From the NCBI RefSeq assembly GCF_002994745.2, contig NC_037094.1:12399001-12463000 (forward strand): DNA of 64,000 nucleotides, given 5' to 3'. Shown here one piece after another: positions 45,364 through 58,684 of the stretch; within the stretch, counting starts at the first letter, position 1, and each line of letters begins with the position of its first letter. Made by a program: the position numbers and the translations under genes. Source of the stretch: Rosa chinensis (taxonomy: Eukaryota; Streptophyta; Magnoliopsida; Rosales; Rosaceae). The notes beneath the pieces are model-generated. The model did no database searches and was not told where the DNA came from. It saw nothing but the letters and a program-made list of their open reading frames with translations.

Positions 45364-45869
45364 GGGTAAATTTCGCAAACAGTACATCAAGTAAAGGCCA
45401 CTAATAATTCTTATACATAAAGTTTCAAACCAAACATTTCGGTACACGAAATGTGAAACTCGACCCACTATCAGTACACGACGTCAATTTTTGACACCAA
45501 AATGTCCATTATGCCCTCAGTTTTTTTTTTAATAATTTTTTTTCTTTTTTTTTTCCCTTCGTTTTATCTCTTTCTTCTTCCTTCTTCCGGGCTCACTCCC
45601 TCGCTTCCAACACCGCCTTCCTCACCTCGCATAACGGGAAAAAAAAATGACTCGAGTCATTTATAAATGAAGGAAAAAAAATAACAGAAAAAAAAATTAT
45701 TAAAAAAAAAAACTGAGGGCATAATGGACATTTTGGTGTCAAAAATTGACGTCGTGTACTGATAGTGGGTCGAGTTTCAGATTTCGTGTACCGAAATGTT
45801 TGGTTTGAAACTTTGTGTATAAGAATTATTAGTGGTTTTTACTTGGTGTACTGTTTACGAAATTTTCCC
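45364..45869. mobile_element. Fold-back element with ~180-bp TIRs
   Basis: GGGTAAATTTCGCAAACAGT at the left pairs with GGGAAAATTTCGTAAACAGT from the right, and pairing continues for about 180 bp through CCATTATGCCCTCAGT to A/T-rich arms; the loop is only about 130 bp (CTTCTTCC-rich). Flanks AAATAGGAAA and AAATAGAAAA are a near-perfect target duplication, fitting the Mutator superfamily. Its right flank is the split CBL8 block. Confidence 0.85.
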
Positions 45870-46051
45870 AAATAGAAAATAAAGAAGGGGTGGGTGGCAA
45901 AATGGAGAAAATGATGTTGGCTTCAGAAAACGTTAACCAGGATATAGGTAGATTGGTGTCCAGAGGTCAGAAGATAATAAGCCAATAAGCAATACGAAAC
46001 AAACTTCTTTTTCTCAAAAGAAACAAACTTCTTGTTCCTGGACTAAAGGAG
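45870..46051 (+). repeat. Left fragment of the second CBL8-block copy
   Basis: Matches 7303-7451 (AATGGAGAAAATGATGTTGG, AACCAGGATATAGGTA) with a small insertion at about 45955-45975. It ends in CTAAAGGAG, the 9-bp duplicated target of the 12.67-kb element. The block resumes at 58722. Confidence 0.85.
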
Positions 46052-46088
46052 GGGAGCGTCTGCTATCCACCTAGGTGAGGGTCACCTG

Positions 46089-48149
46089 CCGTCCATTAAC
46101 ATCGCGTGGGGTACACGCGCTGACAGTACAGTTCCGAAACCAAAAAAAGTCATTGGCTCGGTTAAAAAAGTTTTACCAGCCTAATTGCTTTTGACATATA
46201 TGGGTTTCCGATTAGGGCTGCTCTCAGTTTTCACTTTCTCACGCACCCTCGACGCCTCCAAACTCCAAATCGAACCCTAAACTCCAAACCGAAGCCGACC
46301 AAAAAAAACCGTAGATCTGCAACAGCGCCGGTGAAATTGGATTCGAGTGTTGGTGTTGAAAGAGGGAACGGCTATTGGGCTTGACGAATAAGCATGGAAA
46401 TCGAGAAGATTGATAGAAAAAGGCGAGATCGTGTAGGGCGTCCATCGGAAGACTGCAGATCTGCCATAGCCCCCTTCAGTTTCTATCCGATTGTTTGTGT
46501 AGCAGACTAGGAGGCAAGGTGACGATGGCAATAAGGTAGGGGCTCTTGAATTAGGGTTTTTTGGGTTGGTGGAGTTGAGGGATTGGGTTCGTTTTTATGT
46601 TTTTATTTTGCAAATTAGGGTTTTGGGTTTGGTGGAAATTTATTGAATTTGGTGTGGTTTTGCAGCTATTGTGGCTGGATAGGGTGACCGGAAGGGTGTG
46701 CACGTCGATTTCTGCAAAGGCCATGGCTATAACAGGGATTGAGAAGAATTGGGGTAAGAGTAGAATGATATGCGTGGGTCACTGGTGTGCGATTTTCTAA
46801 CTAAATTGTGTAGAACTATAGCACATTTTGAACTGACTTACTCATACTGTTATGGATGGTTATGCTGTTGTTCAAGCTATTTCCATTTTAGTTTTTTTTC
46901 ATTGTCAGATCCAGCAGTACCTTGCTTATAATATGATGAGTCAGTAAAGGAAACAAACTAGAGGGGTGATTTCTTTTTCTGTTGTTCTTCTTTTTATCTC
47001 GCAAGTCCCATGTAAGGAATGAAACGATGTGTTACTGTGGTAGATAGGTCACAAATTTCATCTCTTGAAGGTATTCTTTCCCCTCAAAGCAAAGCATATT
47101 TTCTTTATTAATCAGCAGATTGGGACAGAATGTGCTATGAATCCTATGATGATAACATACGGTACATACCCTCTCATGATTTTTCTTTCTGTTAACCATC
47201 CTACGGAGCATATCTTTTTCTGTTAACCGTCTCAAAAGGCATATCTCACTGTGAACGATTTCAATTTTATATAGCGAGTGTCCACCATCTTCAATAATTT
47301 TCAACTTTCTTGTCAGGAGCTGCTATTGTAGTGCTCGGAGTTCACTGTTCTAAATTTTCTTACTAGTGTTTAGATACTAGATGATGCAACGGCTAGGTCT
47401 TTGATATTCATTATACCATTGATCAAAACATTTGGTGTTAAAATCCCCTTCTTTTTTTCTAATTTCTCCGATGCTCATTACATTGAAGTCGTGAATCGAT
47501 ATGGCTATTAGACTCCTTTCTTCCTGTGCAGGAGTAAAATTTCTCCTTCACAGGAGTTCAGGAGGTACAAGGGGAGTTGCCGCACTAAATTTAACATAAT
47601 TTCTGTATTCTTCCTTCTGTGTTTTGAATTGATAAAGTGCCTTCTTTTAACCACCAATGTTTTAATTTCATATATCTTCGATGTCTTACATTGTACTTGC
47701 TACGTATTACATGGCCCATGCGGTGCTACTAGTGCATTCTTAAAAGAGAGACCACTTGCTAAATGTTCACGTGAATTAAACTCTGGTTTAGGTGGTGTGT
47801 GAGATGACGGATTATAGTTACACTTGTATATATTTTTTGTCTAGAAAAGATACTAAGATGCCATTTAAGGTTGAAGGTATAATGTAAGCACATTTATGTT
47901 GTTAAATTACCGCAAATCAGTTATAAGGTCAATTACAAAATTAAATTGCTAATCTCAGCTATGGCAGCTTTGGCAAATTCGTTTGTTACTGACTGTTATT
48001 CTATATGACTTGACTGTTTCCTTAATCAGTAAAACTTGTTTTTATGATTAACCCATAGTAAAGTTTAGCCAATTGCATTGGTATTCAACTATTTACATGG
48101 TCTATGAATGGTGAGATGAGTTGATCAAGTAAATTTCTGTGATACGCAG
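46089..48149. other. Left interior of the large element, no clear gene
   Basis: 46200-46560 looks like a gene leader and first exon (CTCACGCACCCTCGACGCC, then ATGGCAATAAG near 46523 with a donor-like AAG/GTAGG), and 46700-46800 could be another exon. I find no match to the N-terminal half of MurA here, so the murA-like gene is 5'-incomplete or this is another captured fragment. Confidence 0.4.
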
Positions 48150-49760
48150 GGATGACAGAGTTCAGGCATATGCATTAAATGGAAGAGGATTAGTTGGGGG
48201 AAGTTTCCAACTTGATTACCCTAGCGTTGGGGCAACATAAATCCTTCTAATGGCTGCATGTATGGCTGATGGAACAACTATACTGTCCAATGTTGCCAGA
48301 GTATGATTAGTGAATCTCTTTGAAGTTTTGATTTCTGATTGTGATGATGATGGAAAATGCTCAAGTGTTATTGTCTGCTGTCTAGTGGATTTTGTTAAGT
48401 GACCTGTTTTCGCCAACATTTTCCCACAGGAACCAGAGGTGGTTGATCTTGCTCGATTTCTGACTAAAAATGGGGCCTGTGTGGAAGGAGCAGGAAGCAA
48501 CAAGCTTGTCATCAAGGGAAAATCTTATTTGCATGGTTGTAAATGTACTATTGCACCTGATCGTATTGAAGCAGGCACATTTATGCTTGCTGCAGCTATT
48601 ACTCGCTCATTCATTTCAATTTCACCAGTCATTCCTTCCCAAGTTTCCGGTCTGATGCAAAAACTCTTGGCCGCTGGTTGCAAAATAAGGCAATGCTCTC
48701 ATGATACCTTGGAAGTATGTTAAATTGTTTTATAAATAGTTTTGGTCCTATTTTGTTTGCTTTGCCTATCTGCCTCTTGTGGTAATTTAATTTCATCCTG
48801 TGGTATATTTCATTATTACTTCAGGTTTCAGCAGTGTCTCAATGTGGTGAAAATTTGCGAGGTTTTGAGGTTAAGACAGGGCCATTTCCCGGGTTTCCTA
48901 CAGATCTTCAACTGCAAACAATGGCACTGCTAACCACTTGGTTTAAGTCCTGTAGAAGTCTATTTGAAAAGCGCATGGCTCATGGTATGTGGTATATACT
49001 GTGTGCATTCGCATGTATTATATATGCAGATTCTCAATCAATGAAAGGTGTGGATCATTGAGGGTTCATGATCTATTAGCCACATAGTATGCATGTGTCC
49101 ATGCATGTTTGTGTCTGTGTACATGCATACATACATAATAAACACACATAATGAGGCATTAAGTTGTGTACATCTATGTTGTGCAGTCTTGTTCTAAACC
49201 CTTATACTGTCTCCAGTTTTTCTTTTATAATTGGTTTTTGATAGTATTAAATACTTCTTATCCCCTGTATTCTTTTATAGACATTCCTTCTTTGCTTTTC
49301 TGTCTGGAAAGATGATAATATTTGTTACAAATGATACTACTTGCATTGACCTATATACATGTTCCCTGCTTTATACTAGTAAACGAACTGCAGAAGCTTG
49401 GAGCAAAAATTCAAGTCTGTGCAAGCTCTGCTCTGGTTTCAGGAAAGATAATAGAAAGTAAGCAAAATCCTTCAAAATATATCTCTTAATTTTATTTATT
49501 TTCTTACCTCTCTCTCTTTTTTTCAATTGTAAACTAAATGGTGCTAATGGTTTCTATTCTGCTGGCAGTGGTTTGTCTGGTTCCTGCCTTGCTGCAACTG
49601 ACCTCAGAGGTGGGATATCATTGGTATTAGCTGCATTGGCTGCAGAAGGTACTACTGAGATCAGCGGTGTTGCTCATATTGTGGTTATGAGAATGTAGAT
49701 ACAAAACTTCATATGCTGGGAGCCGATATCAAAAGATTAACGGCCCCTGCTTCTTCCTAG
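48150..49760 (+). pseudogene. murA: murA-like (UDP-GlcNAc enolpyruvyl transferase) pseudogene
   Basis: Five exons of a plant MurA homologue: 48150-48300 (LDYPSVGAT, MAACMADGTTIL), 48430-48714 (EPEVVDLARFLTKNGACVEG, IAPDRIEAGTFMLAAAITRS), 48825-48984 (PFPGFPTDLQLQTMALLTT), 49380-49457 (NELQKLGAKIQVCASSALVS) and 49569-49760 (DLRGGISLVLAALAAEGTTE, GYENVDTKLHMLGADIKRL). The bacterial enzyme moves enolpyruvate from PEP to UDP-GlcNAc in peptidoglycan synthesis; plant copies relate to the plastid. Defects: TAA at 48238 where Glu is expected after GAT, an indel after LLTT, a frame break at the exon 4-5 join, and a deletion before GYEN. The N-terminal half with the catalytic Cys loop is absent. It lies wholly inside the 12.67-kb element. 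Confidence 0.85.
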
Positions 49761-52700
49761 TGGAACAAGTTCATAATTCTTCCCATTATAATTTGTTATC
49801 TTTCTGGACTACTGGACCCATTGTGACTGACGAGGATTTTGACAAAACTACTCTTTCGCTTGCTAAATATCGTGTTTCAAAGCGAAGCTAAGAATGGGTT
49901 GTGAGACAGGTGACGGGGTTATACACATCAGAGCGAAGAAGAATCTAAGATGGTTATAGTAGTAGTGTCACAGGTTAAAGGTCCTCAGTTTCTTCTCAGC
50001 TGTACAGTGGAAACCCCCGAACCTACATCATTGATCATTCAAGGCTTCATCACCCTTCTCCATATAAGCCCATTCACAAGATTGATCTCAAGTTCAGCTA
50101 TTGACAAGGCTGTGTTTTTGGGAGATATAGGTGCCTGCACATCGTTGATCTATTTTCTTTGTTGCTTTTCAAACACTAGAAATGGTACCTGTGTGATGCC
50201 GCGGGGGTTTGTTATTATTAACCAGTTTGTGGACTATGATCAATTTGCACAAATAAAAAGGCGATTTGCATTTTGTTATTTAGTGTTCAAATATTTGTGA
50301 TTTGTGAACATTAGGTTTACAACAGGAATTCATAATCAATTCATCATCATCAACATAATCGAAAATGAGGGGTATTCGATGAAAGCAATAAAATAATATA
50401 TACATCAAATTACCACATGTGTGCATATGAATAGCCTCATCAGTTTCCCCGAATCTAAATTAGGGAAGTTCAAATACATATCAGCTACCAAGCAGCAATC
50501 CAAAATGGATGAAGTATGCAATACAAAAAAACATATCTTGCAAAATAAGTTGCAAAATTGCACAATAAATTTGTACCATCCAGAGTGGCTTCCTTGGCTG
50601 CTTTTACATTCAACTGCAACACCACATAATCCAATTAGTCTCCAACAGATTGTAGGGATGCAAATTGTTAATGCAGTAACCTCATGATTCCTACATGAGA
50701 CTTAATACTCAGATCTAATCTTATTACCTATTAATTGTCATCAAATCATGATTATTTTAATATAAGCTATTAAGTGCCTAACATAGACATGAAATCAAAC
50801 CACGTAAACTGTAAACAAACGAACTCAAGTGGTAATCCAACTGAAAGCAGATCTGTATGCAAATGCTTCTTAGCATACTATAATGCTAGTCAACGTTCAA
50901 ATTCCGTTACTTTACGAAACACCTTCCAACAATACTTCATTTACAATACTACATCAGACCCGAACACCATGCATAATAAACAAAACCAAAGCATTAGGAA
51001 CCTCAACTTTCTTTGAAAATCCAAGCTCGCATCCAGGAGCAGAACCCAAGTGTCATCTATGTTGTGCCTTAACCCCTTGTCCTCTGCAACCTCAGCCTCA
51101 ATTTCAAAACTCCCGCTTCTCTCGCATCTGAATTTGGCTCACAGACCTTATTGCCCTTGTTCCTTTACTGCAATTTATGCACTTCAAAAGGCCAACCCTC
51201 TTGTCTTTGAACCTTCCAGCCAGAATGATCACATAGTTGCAGGAATAATGCTTGCCCTGCGTAATGTAAAAGGAAAGCGTAAAACTTTATCCAATGAACA
51301 AATGCAATCACTTCAGCAGGTCAATGAGGAACTAAGCTAACATATAGTATTCACTCAACCAATGCTATCTCTCTATTATGTCATCAATAGTTGGGAGAAA
51401 TTTTTTTTTACTATTTTCAGAATTTGATCTGCAAACATTTTCAAACAGCTTTAAGTATAGTCAATGGGGAAGGAGCAAAGAGGATGACATTGTTCTAGCA
51501 AACATAGTGAACAAATAGTTAGAATACCAACAGGAATCCAAACAAGGATAAAAGGGGATCCGTTTCAGTTTCTGCAAATGAGAAATACTTATTTAAATTG
51601 TCAATCAGTGTCACCTAAAGTTGCCTACAGACCAACAATCAAAGAGGGTCCTCTGTATCTGTCTCTCATTAAGCGACATATGTTGATGGTGATATACAAC
51701 CAAATACCTCTTACACCAATCTTCTTGATTAATTTGTAAACTAATATTGCCCTTGTTTATGGATCAGAAGTATAGTAGAAATCTCTCAAATCCGTCACAT
51801 ATTCACATGGTTTGAAAAACAGTAGTCTTATCATAACATAGCTCTTGACCATCGAACGTTATTAGAATATTAACGAGAAAATAAGCATGGAGCTGGACCA
51901 AAGTCTCACACACAACATATATCTTTACTGTCTCTCCACCCCACAGTTCTTCTCTCTCAAATTGAGAAGCGAGAAGCTAATCGAAATGGGTGTGCTAGAT
52001 TATCAATCAGACAATTTAACAATAAGCTCCAATCCCAGAAAGAAATGCAAGGCAATGCAGGTATCATCCAAACTTCTCAATAAACAACTTACCTTCAAGG
52101 CGGAGAAAGACAGATGTAGCTACTACACTTCCAACACAGAAACCTCTATCTGCAATCAATCAAATACAAATTCCTCAAAAGAACCGAACTTTCGAATCAA
52201 ATAGTGGACACCCAAAACCTAATCAAACTAATCAACCCCCACTCTTCTTAGGAATACCCATCTTCTTTTCTGTCAGTTCCCTTTGCAGATATTTAAACAT
52301 AAAGACAGACTGCAAATTTTAGTTCAACTACCGTAAACCCGAAACAAATTGCAGAAGCATTTCAATTCTGTATTAATAAAATTCATATACATCCCAAATT
52401 CAGTCAATCTAATGCTTTTATACATCAATTCCATATATTCATCTCCACCACAAAATTACAGATTTAATTCATCTCAATATCCCAACAGAAAACATTCACA
52501 ACTCAAAAGCTTGATTTCGTACCATTTCTGCCGAGACAATAGTCTCAATGACCTGCTGCCTCCAGCAGCCCTCCTTAGTTCCTCATCATCCCTTTAAAAA
52601 TCAATCGAAATCAAGACTAGAAGCTCCCCTTTACATTTCAATTTCCCCTGTTTCCTCCAAGTACGAAATTCAAGAACAACAATCAAAAGAACTGATCATT

Positions 52701-53480
52701 AATAACTCCATTAGAGTGAAATTGAAACTCAGCCTATCAACTAATGAGAGGCTTGGGAGAATGGGTTACCAGAACGAAGAGGATAATACGGCGGCGTCCG
52801 CGGCGGCTCTGGTTGAAATCAGAAGTCGGGCCCTTGGTTTTGATAAAAGGAGAGGCACTGACTCCATTCTTGGAGGTATTGGAGCTCGATTCGATTTGGA
52901 GAAGGAAGACCGGAGAAACCCAGGGTCTAGGATTCCGGCAATGGAACGTGCGCGGTCCTTCGAGGCACGGCCGGCGGCGAGGCTTCTGGATTTTGATGTT
53001 CGGCTTCCTCTGAGCACGCTGATGGCGGGGGTGTGTTGAGGAAATGGCCGAAACTTGATGAGAGCTAGGGAGCAGCGCCGTCGCGACTTTGATGGTCGAT
53101 TGATGAGGCTGGCAGCGGTGGATGGCAGTGATCTTCTTGGGTTTTGATAGGAATCGGGTCCAGAATCGATTGGCGGTGGCGTGTTTTGAATTGGTGGCCG
53201 GAAATGGTGGTCTCCGATCGAGAGAAGTGGAAAGGAGAGAGGATAGAATTAGGTGTGCGGCCGAGGAAGAGAGAGAGATTGTGTTTTGACTTTTGAGTTT
53301 CTAGGGTTAGTTTCTATAAATACCAGAGGACATAAATGTAAAATTGGTCCGGTGGAGGGAAAGATTGAAAATTGAAAAACGCCGCCGTTTTATTTTTTTA
53401 ATTTTTTTTTAAGAAATTTTTTTAATTCATTAATCACTGTTAAACAGTGCACAGTTTGTGTCCACAATCAAATAGAAATT
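49761..53480. other. Middle of the large element: exon-like fragments, no intact gene
   Basis: 51050-51316 reads a Ser/Leu-rich start like a plastid transit peptide (MLCLNPLSSATSASISKLPL), then NDHIVAGIMLALRNVKGKRK and a donor-like CAG/GTCAATG; I do not know the family. On the minus strand, 52590-52530 ends in a good donor (GAAATG/GTACGAAATC). 52740-53290 is GC-rich with long open frames on both strands, like the first exon and leader of a captured minus-strand gene. The rest is AT-rich with nothing supported. Confidence 0.4.
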
Positions 53481-53488
53481 TGACAATT

Positions 53489-56400
53489 TATTCATGGGTG
53501 CCTTATTCACGGCGGATTGGCCTAATTTTTTTATACAATACCTATCACTGTTCTATAAACATATGAGAATTTTCAGATTGATTGATTTCCATTTCAAAAT
53601 TTTAGGATCGCACATAATCCTTATATGCCTAGTAATGTCGTACAACTTGTTTATTAGGCTTGTTACCTTCCATAAGCAAAATGGGGCACAAAATTGAATT
53701 TTTTAAAATACACCGCTGGATGTTGTTTGCATATGAATATATGTTAGTGGTACAAATTTCAGCTATTTCTGCCTTCAGTTGGACCTCGATCTACTCAGTC
53801 AACTCGATACCCTAAATAGAACATAAAACAATTATGCTAGTAACCGGTGCTTGGCAGTTCAATTTTTTTGATCTTTTAGCTCCCACACTCTCGTGAGTAG
53901 GGGGTCTACCTGCGGATGTCAAAATTTCGGGATTTCTATTCCCGGACGGTGCCCCTCCCCTTAGGGATGGTTTATTTTGCAAAGCGTTGACCGCTCCGTT
54001 GGGTGTCTTATTCACGGAGGATCGGCCTAATTTTTTTCACACAATACCTATCATTGTTGTATAAAGATATAGAAATTTTCGGATTGATCATTTTCCATTT
54101 TAGAAATTTTGGATCGCACATAATCCTTATATGCCTAGTAATGTAGTATAATATGTTAATTAGGCTTGTTACCCTCCAAAAGCAAAATGGGGGAGGACAT
54201 GGAATTTTTTTAAATGCACCGTCGGATGTTGTCTGCATATGAATATATGGTAGTGGTAGGAATTTCGGCCATTTCCGCCTTCGGTTGGGCATCGATCTAC
54301 ACGGTCAACTCGATACCCTGATTAGAACATAAAACAAATATGCTCGCAACCGGTCCTTGCAAATTCATTTTTTTTTCTCTCTCATCTCCCACACTCTCGT
54401 GGGCAGGGGGTCTACCTGCGGATGTCAAAATTCAGGGATTTATGTTCGCGGACGGTGCCCCTCCCCTTAGGGATGGTTTCTTCTGCAAAGCGTTGACCGC
54501 TCCGTTTGGTGTCTTATTCACGGCGGATCGGCCTAATTTTTTCACACAATACCTATCATTGTTGTATAAAGATATAGAAATTTTCTGATTGATCGATTTC
54601 CATTTTAGAATTTTTAGACCGCACATAATCCTTATATGCCTAGTAATGTAGTATAATTTGTTAATTAGGCTTGTTACCCTCCAAAAGCAAAATGGGGGAG
54701 GACATGGAATTTTTTTAAATGCACCGTCGGATGTTGTCTGCATATGAATATATGGTAGTGGTAGGAATTTCGGCCATTTCCGCCTTCGGTTGGGCATCGA
54801 TCTACACGGTCAACTCGATACCCTAATTAGAACATAAAACAAATATGCTCGCAACCGGTCCTTGCAAATTCATTTTTTTTTTCTCTCTCATCTCCCACAC
54901 TCTCGTGGGCAGGGGGTCTACCTGCGGATGTCAAAATGCAGGGATTTCTGTTCGTGGACGGTGCCCCTCCCCTTAGGGATGGTTTCTTCTGCAAAGCGTT
55001 GACCGCTCCGTTGGGTGTCTTATTCACGGCAGATCGGCCTAATTTTTTTACACAATACCTATCATTGTTGTATAAAGATATAGAAATTTTTGGATTGATC
55101 GATTTCCATTTTCGAAATATTGGATCGCACATAATCCTTATATGCCTAGTAATGTAGTATAATTCGTTAATTAGGCTTGTTACCCTCCAAAAGCAAAATG
55201 GGGGCGTAAATGGAATTTTTTTAAATGCACCATCAGATGTTGTCTGCATATGAATATATGGTAGTGGTAGGAATTTCTGCCATTTCCGCCTTTGGTTGGG
55301 CATCGATCTACACGGTCAACTCGATACCCTAATTAGAACATAAAACAAATATGCTCATAACCGGTCCTTGCAAATTCATTTTTTTTATCTCTCAGCTCCC
55401 ACACTCTCGTGGGTAGGGGTCTACCTGCGGATGTAAAAATTCCGGGATTTCTGTTCGCGGACGGTGCCCCTCCCCTTGGGGAAGTTTGCGTGTGCAAAGC
55501 GTTGACCGCTCCTTTGGGTGCCTTATTCACGGCGGATCGGCCTGATTTTTTAACACAATACCTATCATTGTTTTATCAATATAAGGGAATTTTCAAATTG
55601 ATCGATTTCCATTTCAAAAAATTTGGATCGCACATAATCCTTATATGCCTAGTAATGTTGTATAATTTGTTAATTAGGCTTGTTACCCTCCAAAAGAAAA
55701 ATGGGGGAGGAAATGTAATTTTTTTAAATGCACCGTCGGATGTTGTCCGCATACGAATATATGGCAGTGGTAGAAATTTCGGCCATTTCCGCCTTCGGTT
55801 GGTCGTCGATCTACACGGTCAACTCGATACCCTAATTAGAACATAAAACAAATATGCTAGTAATCGGTCCTTGCCAATTCATTTTTCCGATCTTTCAGCT
55901 TCCAAACTCTCATGGTAGGGGGTCTACTTACAGATGTAAAAATTCCGGGATGCTTGTTCTCCCAAGGTGCCGCTCCTCTTAGGGAATTTTGCGTGTGCAA
56001 AGCGTTGACCGCTCCGTTGGGTGCCTTATTCAAGGTGGATCGGCCTAATTTTTTTAGATGATACCTATCACTGTTGTATAAATATATGGGAATTTTTAGA
56101 TTGATCGATTTCCATTTCAGTTTTTTTGGATCGCACATAATCCTTATATACCTACTAATGTAGTATAACTAGTTTATTTGGCTTGTTACCCTCCATGAGC
56201 AAAATGGAGGACGAAATGTAATTTTTAAAAATTCACCGTCGGATGTTGTCGGCATACAAATATATGGTAGTGACAGAAATTTCAGCCATTTCCGCCTTCG
56301 GCTCGGCCCCGATTAAAGCGGTCAACTCGATACCCTAAATAGAACATAAAACAAATATGCTAGTAACCGGTACTTGCCAATTCATTTTTCCGATCTTTCA

Positions 56401-57530
56401 GCTCCCACACTCTCGTGAGTAGGGGGTCTACTTACGGATGTAAAAATTCCGGGATGCTTGACCGCGCAAGGTGCCGCTTCCCTTAGGGAATCTTGCGTGT
56501 GCAAAGCGTTGACCGCTCCGTTGGGTGCCTTATTCAAGGCGGATCAGCCTAATTTTTTCATACAATACCTATCACTATTGTATAAATATATGGAAATTTT
56601 CAGATTGATTGATTTCCATTTCATATTTTTTGGACCGCACATAATCCTTATATGCCTACTAATGTAGTATAACTAGTTTATTAGGCTTGTTACCCACCAT
56701 GAGCAAAATGGAGGACGAAATGTAATTTTTAAAAATTCACCGTCGGATGCTGTAGGCATACTAATATATGGTAGTGGCAGAAATTTCAGCCATTTCCGCC
56801 TTCGGCTCGGCCTTGATCTACCAGGTCAACTCGATACCCTAAATAGAACATAAAACAAATATGCTAGTAACCGGTCCTTGCCAATTCATTTTTCTGATCT
56901 TTCAGCTCCTACACTCTCGTGGGTAGGGGGTCTACTTACGGATGTAAAAATTCCGGGATGCTTGTCCGCGCAAGATGCCGCTCCCCTTGGGGAATTTTCT
57001 GTGTGCAAAGCATTGACCGCTCCGTTTGGTGCCTTATTCAAGGCGGATCGGCCTAATTTTTTCAGAAAATACCTATCACCGTTGTATAAATATATGAGAA
57101 TTTTCAGATTGATCGATTTCCATTTCAGATTTTTTTGACCGCACATAATCCTTATATGCCTACTAATGTAGTATAACTAGTTTGTTAGGCTTGTTACCCT
57201 CCATGAGCAAAATGGAGGACGAAATGGAATTTTTAAAAATTCACCGTCGGATGTTGTCGGCATACGAATATATGGTAGTGGTAGAAATCTCAGCCATTTC
57301 CGCCTTCGGCTCGGCCTCGATCTACCGGGTCAACTCGATACCTTAAATAGAACATAAAACAATTATGCTAGTAACCGGTCCTTGCCAATTCATTTTTCCT
57401 ATCTTTCAGCTCCCACACTCTCGTGGGTAGGGGGTCTACTTACGGATGTAAAAATTCCGGGATGCTTGTCCGCGCAAGGTGCCGCTCCCCTTAGGGAATT
57501 TTGTGTGTGCAAAGCGTAGACCGCTTTGCT
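53489..57530. repeat. Eight tandem copies of a ~504-bp repeat
   Basis: The landmark GCAAAGCGTTGACCGCTCCG recurs at about 53979, 54485, 54991, 55494, 55997, 56501, 57005 and 57509, giving periods of 506, 506, 503, 503, 504, 504 and 504. Units share TGCCTTATTCACGGCGGATC, CGCACATAATCCTTATATGC, TTAGGCTTGTTACC and CGGTCAACTCGATACCC. Copies 2-4 are closest to each other, as are 5-8, so the array grew in steps. Minus-strand open frames of up to 158 codons cross units (MPNRRRKWPKFLPLPYIHMQ) but repeat with the DNA; I do not call them genes. Confidence 0.95.
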
Positions 57531-58684
57531 ACTTATATACAAAATCTAGAAAAAATTAATTCCTACAACCACCGTTCAACGTCCAATTATAGAGCGTAAT
57601 TTCATAATTCTTCCTTTTTTTTTTTACCATTTCAATTTTATGTCACGGACAAATTTCAGATAATAAAGTGTAGTTTATGAAATTAAATTATCACAAAACA
57701 ATTCATACAAAATAAAAATACGTACAAAAAAAATTAAAAACAAAAACACCCAAGCCCATGTCAAACACCCAGGCCCAACTACCACCAAGTCCAGGCCCAT
57801 TTTGACTTCTGCAAGGAACGCAGAACCACCGAAACGGAGGATGGCCACCAATCCTCGACCGAACCACCACCTGTCATCCAACTCCGATCCGAGCTTCACC
57901 TCAGCTCTAGTATCTGGATGTTAACCTCCTACGGCCACGAAACCTTGGCCACGAGCAATATCCAGATCTCAACCCACCCAACAAACCATTCAACCTGGCC
58001 CAACCCCACCACCTCCGACGAACCACTCGCTGCACCCCACAGCCACCTTCGCAGGACCGCCGCCTTCATCCCACCGCCATTCCCATCGCGCCGTCGACCA
58101 TTTAACCATGGAGCAGCGACAACCTTTCCATCCCACCCTTCCCCAGATCGGACTCATGCGACCCAGCCCAAACCGAAGGCAAATTGATCGGATCAAAGCC
58201 GCGCCGGCACAATCTCGTCCCCACCAGGCAGTCTCCGTTCATGCGACACCCAACCAATTCGCCAATCAGCCCAGCGAGGAAAGAACCAAAGGCAGACGGA
58301 ATCTCCTCCTCCCTCAACTCCCACACCGCCACCGCCATGTCCCAATCACACTAATCGCCGAGGACCCAAGCCTCACATCAGACCCAAACCGAGTCGAAAA
58401 GGAACTGTCCGACGACGGCGCCGTTAGGGAACGCCGCCGGACATGGAGAGGAGGTTTTCTCAACACCAAGGGGAGCGGAACCAAACTTTCCGGGATGTTT
58501 GGCATTTTACCCATTTTTTACCCGTCCTCTCTCTCTCTCAATCAAACTTACTTTTTTTTTTTCTCCCTTCAATAAGACGGTAACGGCGGAAGTCAGCTTG
58601 GGTCAGACCGGACCCACCGGACCTACAACTACCAATTCGGCCTATACCATTCTGCCACGTCACCATATAGTTCTGCCACGTCAC
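57531..58684. other. Right interior of the large element
   Basis: 57531-57735 is AT-rich. 57740-58570 is C-rich on this strand with long proline/arginine-rich open frames (for example 58108-58575) and no domain I recognise; it resembles the patch at 27735-28010. Just inside the right TIR, CTGCCACGTCACCA occurs twice in tandem (58668-58686 region). Confidence 0.4.

Noticed and set aside
54432..55303. Minus-strand open frames of 121 and 158 codons (MPNRRRKWPKFLPLPYIHMQ...)
   Set aside because: They recur with every unit of the 504-bp tandem repeat, differ by random substitutions, and lack any known domain; repeat DNA explains them.
58108..58575. 155-codon Pro/Arg-rich frame near the right end of the large element
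   Set aside because: Composition-driven; overlapping frames on the opposite strand are equally open, and no domain is visible.
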